Notes under the pieces: model-generated
What the model was told of the DNA's origin: nothing
What the model saw: the letters and a program-made list of their open reading frames with translations, nothing else
Databases searched by the model: none
Source: CAYVUI01 sp964454745
GTDB taxonomy: Bacteria; Planctomycetota; Phycisphaerae; Sedimentisphaerales; Anaerohalosphaeraceae
NCBI GenBank assembly: GCA_964454745.1
Contig: CAYVUI010000021.1
Location: forward strand, 1-43,579
Length of the DNA stretch: 43,579 nt
Reading direction: 5' to 3'
Part shown: positions 7,800 through 16,058 of the stretch, piece after piece
Numbering within the stretch: position 1 is the first letter of the stretch
How the letters are laid out: every line of letters begins with the position of its first letter
Translations under genes and position numbers: made by a program

Positions 7800-9662
7800 A
7801 TGGGTAAGATCGCCCGGCTGGACAAGAATATGGTGAACATGATCGCGGCGGGTGAGGTGATCGAGCGCCCGGCCAGCGCGGTCAAGGAACTTTTGGAAAA
7901 CGCGATTGACGCGGGGGCGACTTCGGTAACCGTGGAGGTAGAAAACGGGGGCAAGAAGCTGATCCGGGTAACGGATAACGGGTCGGGGATGGATACCGAG
8001 GATTTGGCCCTGGCGTTTGAGCCGCACGCGACGAGCAAGATTCATGAGCCCGACGACCTGGACTCGATTGTGACGCTGGGTTTCCGCGGGGAGGCACTGG
8101 CCTCGATTGGATCGGTCGCGCAGGTGCGGATCGTGACGCGGACGGGCGAGGAGATCGAGGGGCACGGATTGTCGATTGACTGCGGTGATCGCGGTCAGAT
8201 TGAGCCGGTCGGCGCGCCGAGGGGCACGGATATTTCGATTCGCAATCTCTTTTATAAGCTGCCGGCCCGGCGGAAGTTTTTGCGGACCGATCAGACGGAG
8301 ATGGGGCACATTACGGACCATTTTACGCGGGTGGCCCTGGTGCATACGCAGTTGGAGATGCGGCTGGTCCATAACGGCCGGCAGGTGTATCATTTGCTCG
8401 GCGGTACGGGGGTACGCGAGCGGATTCGGGCACTGTTGGGCGAGGCGGTCTCGGAGGATCTTGTCGAAACGCAGAACCTCGACGAGGGGATCGAGATTCG
8501 GGCACTGATCGGCAAGCCCGGCGGGGCCAAGGCGACGACGCGGTACCAGTTTACGTTTTTAAACGGGCGTTACATCCGCGATAAGTTCATCCAGCACGCG
8601 ATCCGCGAGGGCTACCGCGGGACGGTGGAGCACGGGCGGCACCCGGCGGTGTTTATGTATATCTCGATGGACCCTGGGCTGTATGATGTGAATGTGCATC
8701 CGACCAAGGCGGAGGTGCGGTTTGAGCGGTCCAACTGGGTGTATTCGCATGTCCTGGCGACGATCCGGGAAAAACTGCTGGGGATGAATGTCGATGCCTC
8801 CGGTGACGCGGCGCGGGGCCTGGCCCAGCCGATCCGCGAGATCGAAACGGACAGCGAAAAGCAGGAACGCGAGGAACGTGTGCGGTCGGCGATGGCGGAG
8901 TTTTTCAAGAATAAAAAGCCGGTCAACCAGGGGCAGTTTGAATTTCCGACGCAATCAAGCGGCCCGGCGGTGCCGATTCGGGACAAGAAACACAATTGGG
9001 GGGAACCTGCAGGCAGAGATACATACCGGCCGGACTTTGCGCCGCTACGGCGGGAGGTGGATGTTACGGCGTTTACACCGCAAAGCCTTGGTGAATATGG
9101 ATTTATGCAGATCCACGACAGCTATATCGTCCACCAGACCGATGCGGGCGTCGAGATCATCGATCAGCACGCCCTGCATGAGCGGATTTTATACGAAAAA
9201 ATGGCGTCGCGGCTGGAAAAAGAGGGGCTCGAATCGCAAAGGCTTTTGGTGCCGGAATCTTTTTCGGTCACGGGCGCCCAGCAGGAGGCCATCGAGAAAA
9301 ACCAGGAGCTGCTCAAAAAGCTCGGGGTTGAGGTATCCTCTTTTGGGCCGGACAGTTACGCGGTGCAGGCGTTTCCGACGATTTTGGGCAAGGTCGATGC
9401 GGTTGAATTCGTGACCGATATGCTCGATAAGCTGATGGATGACGAGTTGAGCATGACGCCGGAAAAGCTTGTCCATGAGATCCTTGATATGGCTTCGTGC
9501 AAGGCGGCGATCAAGGCGGGGCAGAAACTGACCGCACAGGAGATTTCAAAGCTGTTGGCGGATAAGGGGATCACGGAGCATTCGTCGCGGTGCCCGCACG
9601 GAAGGCCGACAACTTTACAGTTTTCATTGACAGAACTGGCAAAACAGTTTAAGAGAACCTGA
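7800..9662 (+). CDS. mutL: DNA mismatch repair protein MutL (endonuclease type)
   Basis: MutL links MutS mismatch recognition to strand excision. The 620-residue product has the GHKL ATPase N-terminus (AAGEVIERPASAVKELLENAIDAG, DNGSGM, FRGEAL), a variable Gln/Lys-rich linker around residues 335-420, and a C-terminal dimerisation domain. That domain carries the metal-dependent endonuclease motif DQHA-x2-E-x4-E beginning near residue 455 (DQHALHERILYE), with the supporting ACR-like (SCKAAIK) and CPHGRPT motifs. It is therefore the nicking MutL used by bacteria without MutH. The ATG at 7800 has GGGAG upstream. Its stop TGA overlaps the start of the next gene (TGATG at 9660-9664), suggesting translational coupling. 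Confidence 0.95.
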   Translation: MGKIARLDKNMVNMIAAGEVIERPASAVKELLENAIDAGATSVTVEVENGGKKLIRVTDNGSGMDTEDLALAFEPHATSKIHEPDDLDSIVTLGFRGEALASIGSVAQVRIVTRTGEEIEGHGLSIDCGDRGQIEPVGAPRGTDISIRNLFYKLPARRKFLRTDQTEMGHITDHFTRVALVHTQLEMRLVHNGRQVYHLLGGTGVRERIRALLGEAVSEDLVETQNLDEGIEIRALIGKPGGAKATTRYQFTFLNGRYIRDKFIQHAIREGYRGTVEHGRHPAVFMYISMDPGLYDVNVHPTKAEVRFERSNWVYSHVLATIREKLLGMNVDASGDAARGLAQPIREIETDSEKQEREERVRSAMAEFFKNKKPVNQGQFEFPTQSSGPAVPIRDKKHNWGEPAGRDTYRPDFAPLRREVDVTAFTPQSLGEYGFMQIHDSYIVHQTDAGVEIIDQHALHERILYEKMASRLEKEGLESQRLLVPESFSVTGAQQEAIEKNQELLKKLGVEVSSFGPDSYAVQAFPTILGKVDAVEFVTDMLDKLMDDELSMTPEKLVHEILDMASCKAAIKAGQKLTAQEISKLLADKGITEHSSRCPHGRPTTLQFSLTELAKQFKRT

Positions 9663-10597
9663 TGCTGAAAAACCGATATATACTCCTGGCGATCATGTTC
9701 TTTTCGGGCCTGGCGATTGTGCTGCTGACCCAGGACGCGAAAAAGAAGGACGCCGCGCGGGAGGCGGAGGCTTTGGGGCCCAATTCGGCGCAATCGCAGC
9801 AAATCCCTGAGCGGATCGTGACGATGACGCCGAATCTGACCGAGATCGTGTACGCGCTGGGGCTTGGAGAACGGGTGGTGGGTGTTTCGCAATTTACCGA
9901 TTACCCCCCTGCCGCGAAGGAAAAGCCGATGGTCGGGGGTTTTGAGCCGGACCTGGAGGGGATCATCGGGCTCAAGCCGGATTTGGTGGTGATGTACGAG
10001 ATCGAGCAGCACCGGCGATTGATCCCGCATTTTGTGGCGATTGGTGCAAAGGTTGTCATCGAAAAGGTGGAGACGCTGGAGGATATTTTCCGCGCGATCG
10101 AGACGGTGGCACAAGCGGCGAATGTACCCGAACGCGGCGAGGAGCTTGTCTCGGATATTGAGGGGGCGATCAATGCGCTGGCCAGCCGTTTTGCGGGGGC
10201 GAAGCGATTGAAAGTGCTATGGGTCGTCCAGCGCGAGCCGATGCTGGTCGCCGGGCAGGATACGTATCTTTCGCAGCTTCTGGAAATTCTCGGCGCGCAA
10301 AATGCTATGAGCCAGACACTTGCGCAGTATCCTTCGATTGGTGCCGAGCAGGTGATCTCCATGAACCCGGATGTGATTATCGAACCGGGGGTCGCGGGCG
10401 GCGACACAGGGAAACAGCGCGAGGCGGCCATCTCCTTTTGGGAAAAACGGTTCGGCAGCCTTGAAGCGGTGCGGGATGGGCGGATTTACGTGATCGGCAG
10501 CAACGTGGTGAGTATCCCCGGTCCGCGAGTGGTGGAGGCACTGGGGCGAATCGCAGGGGTTTTGTACCCGGAGATTCCGGGGGAGAGCGGACAATGA
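9662..10597 (+). CDS. ABC importer periplasmic binding protein (BtuF/FepB type)
   Basis: A 311-residue substrate-binding protein for a FecCD-type importer, probably carrying a corrinoid or Fe-siderophore. A single N-terminal hydrophobic segment (YILLAIMFFSGLAIVLLTQ) is an uncleaved anchor or signal peptide. The periplasmic-binding fold begins RIVTMTPNLTEIVYALGLGERVVGVSQFTDYP, the usual opening of BtuF-type proteins, and continues with DLEGIIGLKPDLVV and a second lobe with GAQNAMSQ and MNPDVIIEPG. It overlaps mutL upstream and the permease gene downstream by 4 bases. The substrate cannot be read from sequence; no cobalamin riboswitch is visible upstream. Confidence 0.87.
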   Translation: MLKNRYILLAIMFFSGLAIVLLTQDAKKKDAAREAEALGPNSAQSQQIPERIVTMTPNLTEIVYALGLGERVVGVSQFTDYPPAAKEKPMVGGFEPDLEGIIGLKPDLVVMYEIEQHRRLIPHFVAIGAKVVIEKVETLEDIFRAIETVAQAANVPERGEELVSDIEGAINALASRFAGAKRLKVLWVVQREPMLVAGQDTYLSQLLEILGAQNAMSQTLAQYPSIGAEQVISMNPDVIIEPGVAGGDTGKQREAAISFWEKRFGSLEAVRDGRIYVIGSNVVSIPGPRVVEALGRIAGVLYPEIPGESGQ

Positions 10598-11625
10598 AAG
10601 GCAGACTTACCAGGGGAGGACTGCTTGGACAAGTGCTGATCGCCGCGGGGGTATTGGTGGTGACGGGCTTTTTGTGCTCGCTGGCCGGGACGGAAACGAT
10701 TTCGCCGGCCAGAGCTTTTGAACAGTTGATTTCGGGCGAGGGAGGTATCGAGTCGCAGATTTATTTCGGGATTCGGCTAAGCCGGATCGCCCTTGCGGGG
10801 CTGATCGGGATGTCTTTGGCGTGTTCGGGCGTGGTTTTGCAGGGATTACTGCGGAACCCGCTGGCGGACCCGTATATCCTAGGGATTTCGAGCGGGGCCG
10901 GGCTTGGCGCGGTGCTGGCGTCGGTGTTTGGGTTTGGGGTCTCGACGGGGCTGTTTTCGGCGATGGGATCGATGGCGTTTGTATTCGCGCTGCTTACGGT
11001 GGGGCTTGTGTGGGGAATCGCTCGGCTGACGGGGCAGACGCGTTCGACGCATTTGCTGCTCTCGGGTGTGGTGATTAACGCGTTTTTCTCGGCGGTGATT
11101 ATGTTCGTAACGTCGATTTCGCGTGCGGATCAGATTTATTCGACGATTTTCTGGCTGATGGGCAACGTTCGGCCGGAATCGGGGATGCTTTTGGCGGGGC
11201 TTTCAGGGATCGTGCTTTTGGCGGTGGCGGGCTTGTTCGTGCTCAGCCCGGCGCTGAATGTGATCAGCTTTGAGCGCCGGCACGCCCAGACGCTGGGGAT
11301 TTCCGTCGGGCAGGTGCAGGGGATCGCGTTTGTGATCGCAGCACTGATAACGGCGATTTCGGTCGCCCTATCGGGCCTGATTGGTTTTGCGGGGCTGGTG
11401 GTGCCGCATTGCGTGCGGCTGGTGTTCGGACCCGACCACAGGCAGTTGATCCCGCTTAGCGCGTTGTATGGAGCGGTTTTCATGATCGGGGCCGATACGC
11501 TGGCCCGGACGATTGTGGCCCCGGCGCAGCTCCCGGTGGGTGTCATTACGGCTTTGATCGGGGCTCCGTTTTTCCTGGTGCTGCTGATTCGCTATTCACG
11601 GAAAGTGTCCATGCTGGGCAAATAG
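10594..11625 (+). CDS. FecCD/BtuC-type ABC importer permease
   Basis: Inner-membrane permease of 343 residues with about ten hydrophobic segments. The family signatures ATTG-region SLACSGVVLQGLLRNPLADPYILG, SGAGLGAVLA and IGFAGLVVPHCVRLVFGPDHR are clear; the last includes the loop that contacts the ATPase. The start overlaps the upstream stop (ATGA at 10594-10597), and the ATPase gene follows 10 bases after the stop. It forms the transport channel for the binding protein encoded just before it. Confidence 0.92.
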   Translation: MKGRLTRGGLLGQVLIAAGVLVVTGFLCSLAGTETISPARAFEQLISGEGGIESQIYFGIRLSRIALAGLIGMSLACSGVVLQGLLRNPLADPYILGISSGAGLGAVLASVFGFGVSTGLFSAMGSMAFVFALLTVGLVWGIARLTGQTRSTHLLLSGVVINAFFSAVIMFVTSISRADQIYSTIFWLMGNVRPESGMLLAGLSGIVLLAVAGLFVLSPALNVISFERRHAQTLGISVGQVQGIAFVIAALITAISVALSGLIGFAGLVVPHCVRLVFGPDHRQLIPLSALYGAVFMIGADTLARTIVAPAQLPVGVITALIGAPFFLVLLIRYSRKVSMLGK

Positions 11626-11635
11626 GAGTTTTTGA

Positions 11636-12409
11636 TTGAATCGTCTTGAGGCTTGTACAATCTCGTTCGCGTATCGCAACCACCTGGTGCTTCGCGGGCT
11701 CAATGTCACGATTGAGCCGGGGCAGTTCTGGGCGATTGCTGGGCCCAACGGTGCCGGCAAGACGACGCTGGTGCATCTGCTGGCCCGGCTGCTCAAGCCG
11801 CTGGAGGGTGAGATTCTCCTCGACGAGAGGCCGATTGGGCGATATTCCACGCGGGAACTTGCACAAAAGATCGCCTTGGTGCGCCAGGAATTTGTGCCCC
11901 CGTTCGCGTATTCGGTGTATGAGACGGTGATGATGGCACGGACGGGGCATTTTGACGCTTTTGGATTTGAATCGCCGGAAGATATCGAGCGGGTCGAGCA
12001 TGCACTGGAGGTAACGGACACGGCTGATCTTGTATCGCGGAGTATTACAGAGCTTTCCGGCGGGGAGCGCCAGCGGGTGTTTATTGCCCGGGCGATCGCG
12101 CAGGATACGGGGATTTTGCTTCTGGACGAGCCGACGAGCCATTTGGATATCCGCCACCAGGTCGGGATTTACCAGTTGTTAAAGCGGATGCAGACTGCGG
12201 GCAAGACAATTGTGGTGATCTCACACGATATCAACCTTGCGCTTCGGTTCTGTGACCACGTGCTTTTGCTGTCGGCTGACGGGCAGGCCCGGGGGGGAAC
12301 TGCGGACGAAGTGGTGACCGAGGCGAGTCTTTCGGAAGTTTTTTCGGTCCGTATGCGGAGGTGTTCTGTGGATGGAAGAGGCCTTTTTTACCCTGAAATC
12401 GGCGATTGA
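11636..12409 (+). CDS. ABC importer ATPase (BtuD/FepC type)
   Basis: A 257-residue nucleotide-binding subunit that powers the adjacent permease. Walker A is GPNGAGKT, the Q-loop lies in ALVRQEF, the signature is LSGGERQR, Walker B is GILLLDEP, and the switch His is in VISHDINLALRFC. The start codon is TTG: the Shine-Dalgarno AGGAG (11624-11628) overlaps the preceding stop and lies seven bases before it, and no in-frame ATG gives a complete first strand. It is the last gene of the unit running from gpmI or mutL; no strong terminator is visible after it. Confidence 0.92.
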   Translation: MNRLEACTISFAYRNHLVLRGLNVTIEPGQFWAIAGPNGAGKTTLVHLLARLLKPLEGEILLDERPIGRYSTRELAQKIALVRQEFVPPFAYSVYETVMMARTGHFDAFGFESPEDIERVEHALEVTDTADLVSRSITELSGGERQRVFIARAIAQDTGILLLDEPTSHLDIRHQVGIYQLLKRMQTAGKTIVVISHDINLALRFCDHVLLLSADGQARGGTADEVVTEASLSEVFSVRMRRCSVDGRGLFYPEIGD

Positions 12410-12477
12410 GCGGGGGGCTAACCAAGCTCTAATTCACTTCTAACAAGGGATTTACAATTTTTTCACACAAAAAACTC

Positions 12478-12506
12478 TTGCATTGTCCCGGCGAAAGGTC
12501 TATATT
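12478..12506 (+). promoter_or_regulatory. Probable promoter for the DksA-like gene
   Basis: TTGCAT (12478-12483) is followed after 17 bases by TATATT (12501-12506), a 5-of-6 match to the -10. The -35 is poor (3 of 6). The predicted transcript would have a leader of about 125 bases before the GTG at 12640. Confidence 0.45.
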
Positions 12507-12639
12507 TTCCGTTCTGTAAAAGTTTGGCAGCGGATCTTTATTGAAGGCATGCGACTGATGAGCGAGGCAACCTTGATCGCTTGAAAAAGGGTTTTCGGGC
12601 CGGGGCTTTTTTGGCTTATAGATCGAAAGGCTTAGTAAA

Positions 12640-13557
12640 GTGGCAAAGAAGAAAAAAAAGACCGTAAAAAAGAAGACAAAGACGAAGGCTGTAAAAAAAA
12701 CGGCCGCCAAAAAAACTGCGAAAAAGAAGAAAACCACTGAAAAGAAATCCGCTGCGAAAAAGAGCACCCAAAAGAAAAGTACAAAGAAGAAAGCAACTGT
12801 GAAGAAGAAAACCACGAAGAAAAAGACAGCGAAAACGGCTGCAAAGAAAACCACTTCTAAAAAAACAAAGAAGTCGACCCGCAAAATCAAGAAATCCACT
12901 CGTGCGGCATCGGTTAAGGCTCATTCCCTGCGGTCCTCGGTACCGATGGGGTTCGAGCATACCAAGCCGCTGCGATATTCTCCACTGAGCGAGAAGCAGA
13001 TCGAGCATTTCCGCAAGCTTCTTTTGATCAAGCGTCTTGAACTGATTGGCGATGTGAATTCGATGGAAATCGAGGCGCTTCGCAGTTCACGAATGGATGC
13101 CACGGGCGACCTTTCCAGCATGCCGATTCACATGGCAGATATCGGGACGGATAATTACGAGCAGGAGTTTGCCCTGGGGCTGATGGATTCGGAGCGGAAG
13201 CTGCTCAAGGAGATCCTCGATGCCCTGGCACGAATCGATGAAGGGGTATATGGAGTTTGTGAAGGCACCGGCCAGGCGATTCCGGTGGCCCGGCTTGAAG
13301 CAAATCCGTGGGCCCGGTACTGTGTACAGTATGCCGAGATGGTGGAGAAGGGACTGATCGCGGAGGGTGAAAAAACCTTCGATGAAGACGATTATGACGA
13401 TGATGAAGACCTCGAACTCGAAGACGAGGGCGAAGATGAGGACGAGGATGACGATGACAATCATTACGGAGAGTTTCCGGATGATGAGGAAGATGATGAT
13501 GAAGATGATGACGACGAAGCCTATTTTGACTACGTCGAAGAAGACGAGGATGACTAA
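12640..13557 (+). CDS. DksA/TraR-family protein with Lys-rich N-terminus and acidic C-terminal tail
   Basis: A 305-residue protein in three parts. Residues 1 to about 90 are almost only Lys, Thr, Ala and Ser in KKT/AKK repeats, like histone H1 tails. Residues about 105-240 are a DksA/TraR-like core: a coiled-coil hairpin (LSEKQIEHFRKLLLIKRLEL) and a zinc-finger-like segment where two of the four usual Cys are replaced (CEGTG and CVQYA instead of CxxC). The last about 60 residues are nearly all Asp/Glu. DksA proteins enter the RNA polymerase secondary channel and tune initiation; the basic tail suggests nucleic-acid binding. The CEGTG/CVxYA variant is, as I recall, common in a planctomycete and Gram-positive subgroup. 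Start is GTG with AAAGG nine bases upstream. An intrinsic terminator follows. Confidence 0.85.
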   Translation: MAKKKKKTVKKKTKTKAVKKTAAKKTAKKKKTTEKKSAAKKSTQKKSTKKKATVKKKTTKKKTAKTAAKKTTSKKTKKSTRKIKKSTRAASVKAHSLRSSVPMGFEHTKPLRYSPLSEKQIEHFRKLLLIKRLELIGDVNSMEIEALRSSRMDATGDLSSMPIHMADIGTDNYEQEFALGLMDSERKLLKEILDALARIDEGVYGVCEGTGQAIPVARLEANPWARYCVQYAEMVEKGLIAEGEKTFDEDDYDDDEDLELEDEGEDEDEDDDDNHYGEFPDDEEDDDEDDDDEAYFDYVEEDEDD

Positions 13558-13568
13558 GTAAACCGACC

Positions 13569-13594
13569 GGGGAGGTTCTTGCCTCCCCTTTTTT
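13569..13594 (+). terminator. Intrinsic terminator after the DksA-like gene
   Basis: GGGGAGG (13569-13575) pairs perfectly with CCTCCCC (13582-13588) across a 6-base loop, followed by six Ts. Confidence 0.92.
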
Positions 13595-13622
13595 AATCTT
13601 TTCGAGACGTGTTTGTTTTACA

Positions 13623-13814
13623 ATGAAATCCATCTGCCCGATCTGCGGAAAATCATTTGCATGTTCTGCACAAAAGGGTGTGCCCTGCGACAGTGCGTAT
13701 TATCCTTTCTGCAGTGAGCGGTGCCGGATGATCGACCTTGGGGCCTGGCTGGATGGGCAATACCGAATACCGACCCGGGAGAATGCGGAAACTGATTATC
13801 CCGACGGAGAATAA
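13623..13814 (+). CDS. yacG: YacG-like zinc-binding protein
   Basis: A 63-residue zinc protein of the YacG/DUF329 family, known in E. coli as a DNA gyrase inhibitor. The four zinc ligands are C5 and C8 (CPIC) and C30 and C34 (FCSERC), followed by the family block CRMIDLGAWLDGQYRIP. It is the usual family length. The Shine-Dalgarno is weak. It sits after the terminator of the DksA-like gene and 46 bases before the next gene, with which it may be transcribed. Confidence 0.88.
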   Translation: MKSICPICGKSFACSAQKGVPCDSAYYPFCSERCRMIDLGAWLDGQYRIPTRENAETDYPDGE

Positions 13815-13860
13815 CGCCGATATAATGCGATACTGATCCTATATTGTCAAATCCGAGGTT

Positions 13861-15831
13861 ATGACAGAGAATCGAACAGACAATTTAACCGAGGAGCAGG
13901 GGCCTGAAGAAGAGAGCCGTGCGCACTGGGCGGTGGAAAAACTTCTTTATTTCCGGCACTTAATCCTCATTATCAGCCATATTATCGGGTTTGCAGCGGC
14001 GCTGTTCCTTTCTTTCCTGCTGATCCATAACATGCAAATCCTGCCCAAGTGGATCTTGTATCAGTATCCTCTTTTGCTGATGTGCATGCTGCCGGTCAAG
14101 CTGATTGTTTTCGGACTGTTCCGCCAGTACCAGGGGTGGTGGCGTTACGTGGGAATATCGGACCTGATCTCCATCGTCAAGGCCTCGCTGATGAGCACGC
14201 TGGTGATCTCGTTTTTGTGGTACGTGATGCTGTGGTCGCCAACGATTCGGCGCGGACTGGTGAATTTGACGACCATCGGCTACGGCGTGATTATGCTCGA
14301 CATGTTCATTACAATGATGGTCATGGGCGGGTTGCGGATCATGGTGCGACTGTATCACGAGGAGTTCCTCTCAGAGGTTTCCCCGGGTCTCAAACGGATG
14401 CTGATTGTCGGGGCCGGTGACGCGGGCGAAGCGCTGCTTCGTGAGATCCTGCGGATGAAAGTCGAGCAGTACGAGGTGGTAGGGTTCGTGGATGATGATC
14501 CGACCAAGCGGGGGATCAGTATTCACGGGGTACCGGTGCTGGGGAAAGTGGATCAGCTTCCGGACATTTGTGAGAAGGAAGAGATTGAAGAAATTTCGAT
14601 CGCGATCCCGTCGGCGACGCGTAAGCAGCTTCGCCGGGTGATCCAGATCTGCCAGGGTACGAAGCTGCGGTTCTCGACGGTGCCTTCGATTACGGATATC
14701 GCCTCGGGAAAGTTCAAGGTTTCACAGATTCGCGATGTAGATATTAACGATCTACTCGGACGTGACGTGGTGGAGCTGGAGCTGGATTTGATCGAGCGGT
14801 TTTTGAAGGACAAGGTGATCCTGGTCACGGGTGCGGGCGGTTCGATTGGCTCGGAGATGTGCCGTCAGGTGTCGCGTTTTGGCCCGAAGCTGTTGATTCT
14901 CGTCGAGCAGGCGGAGAACCCACTGTTCTTTATTGAACGCGAGCTTCGCAATGAGCACCCGGATATCCCGATGAAATCGATTATCTGTGATATCGCGGAC
15001 CGGCGGCGCGTTGGGCATTTGTTCGATTATTTCCGCCCGGAGGTAGTGATCCACGCGGCCGCTCACAAACATGTGCCGCTGATGGAGGAGAATCCGGGCG
15101 AGGCGATCAAGAATAATGTCTGCGGGACGATGAATATCGCCAGGGCCGCGGATGAATACGGCGTGAACAATTTCGTGATGATCTCGACGGACAAGGCGGT
15201 CAATCCGACGTCAATTATGGGCTCGTCCAAGCGGATCGCCGAGATGTTCTGCCAGGACCTCAATTCCACGAGCAATACACATTTTGTGACGGTTCGGTTC
15301 GGCAATGTCCTCGGGTCGAACGGTTCGGTGGTGCCGATCTTCAAGAAGCAGATCGCCAACGGCGGGCCGGTAACCGTGACGCATCCGGAGATGACGCGGT
15401 ACTTTATGACGATTCCGGAGGCCAGCCAGCTCGTCCTCCAGGCGGCGACGATGGGCAAAGGCGGCGAAATTTTCGTGCTGGACATGGGTGAACCGGTCAA
15501 GATCGTAGACCTGGCGCGTGAACTGATTACACTGTCGGGTTTTCGCCCGGGCGATGATATCGAGATTGAATTTACGGGCTGTCGGCCGGGTGAGAAGCTC
15601 TTCGAGGAGCTTTCGATCGAGGGTGAAGATATGCTCACGACCAGCCACCCCAAGATCGCGGTCTGGCAGAATATCCCCAAGGACCGCCAAACCCTGCGGC
15701 GGGAGATTGAGAATGTCGTTTCCATCGCGGACAGTGACGACCGCGAACAGATTGTGGCCGCGATCCGCGTACTGATCCCGGAATTTATCGGGGAATACGG
15801 AAACAATAAGAAGCAAGAAAAAACCGCCTGA
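13861..15831 (+). CDS. Membrane UDP-sugar 4,6-dehydratase-like protein (FlaA1/CapD/WbpM family)
   Basis: A 656-residue polysaccharide biosynthesis protein. Residues about 30-155 hold four membrane segments. A CoA-binding-like Rossmann domain begins at RMLIVGAGDAGEALLRE, and the C-terminal extended short-chain dehydrogenase domain begins with VTGAGGSIGSE. The active-site stretch ISTDKAVNPTSIMGSSKRIAE has Met where most SDR enzymes have the YxxxK Tyr, which is normal for the large membrane members such as WbpM and PglF. These act on UDP-GlcNAc to make precursors of rare sugars for O-antigen, capsule or glycoprotein. GAGG precedes the ATG by two to six bases; a TATAAT at 13821-13826 lacks a clear -35. 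A bidirectional terminator follows. Confidence 0.93.
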   Translation: MTENRTDNLTEEQGPEEESRAHWAVEKLLYFRHLILIISHIIGFAAALFLSFLLIHNMQILPKWILYQYPLLLMCMLPVKLIVFGLFRQYQGWWRYVGISDLISIVKASLMSTLVISFLWYVMLWSPTIRRGLVNLTTIGYGVIMLDMFITMMVMGGLRIMVRLYHEEFLSEVSPGLKRMLIVGAGDAGEALLREILRMKVEQYEVVGFVDDDPTKRGISIHGVPVLGKVDQLPDICEKEEIEEISIAIPSATRKQLRRVIQICQGTKLRFSTVPSITDIASGKFKVSQIRDVDINDLLGRDVVELELDLIERFLKDKVILVTGAGGSIGSEMCRQVSRFGPKLLILVEQAENPLFFIERELRNEHPDIPMKSIICDIADRRRVGHLFDYFRPEVVIHAAAHKHVPLMEENPGEAIKNNVCGTMNIARAADEYGVNNFVMISTDKAVNPTSIMGSSKRIAEMFCQDLNSTSNTHFVTVRFGNVLGSNGSVVPIFKKQIANGGPVTVTHPEMTRYFMTIPEASQLVLQAATMGKGGEIFVLDMGEPVKIVDLARELITLSGFRPGDDIEIEFTGCRPGEKLFEELSIEGEDMLTTSHPKIAVWQNIPKDRQTLRREIENVVSIADSDDREQIVAAIRVLIPEFIGEYGNNKKQEKTA

Positions 15832-15956
15832 CGCCCCCTGCTGATTCTTTTCTCTTACCCCAATTCTATCTGATCACCATTACCGTATTTTCGCATCCTA
15901 ATGGTTAATGGAGGGTTCACAGCCCATCGATTAAATCCGCCTGGCAGTGTGGACCG

Positions 15957-16038
15957 CCTGCCGTACCGCAGGTTAAGCGAAGATTGGTGCCTATCGCCAA
16001 TTGTGCGCAATAAAAAAGCCCGTCTTGCGGGCCTTTTT
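15957..16038 (+). other. Structured intergenic segment, possible small RNA
   Basis: In the 227 bases between the dehydratase and xerC, a hairpin at 15957-15972 (CCTGC/GCAGG), a second at 15983-16001 (7-bp stem, 5-base loop) and the terminator hairpin at 16018-16032 follow one another. Such stacking before a T-tract fits a small RNA or a structured 3' UTR. No convincing promoter is visible, so the call is tentative. Confidence 0.25.
16012..16038. terminator. Bidirectional intrinsic terminator between convergent genes
   Basis: GCCCG (16018-16022) pairs with CGGGC (16028-16032) over a 5-base loop, with six As before (16012-16017) and five Ts after (16034-16038). It can serve the dehydratase gene on plus and the recombinase gene on minus. 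Confidence 0.85.
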
Positions 16039-16058
16039 ATTATCTGTTTCGGTTCGGG

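Noticed and set aside
9662..12409. Cobalamin riboswitch for the BtuF/C/D-like genes
   Set aside because: The genes overlap mutL directly, leaving no leader, and I saw no riboswitch core upstream of mutL or gpmI.
12590..12620. Terminator in the leader of the DksA-like gene
   Set aside because: The only pairing is AAAAAG with CTTTTT across a 16-base loop, too weak to call.
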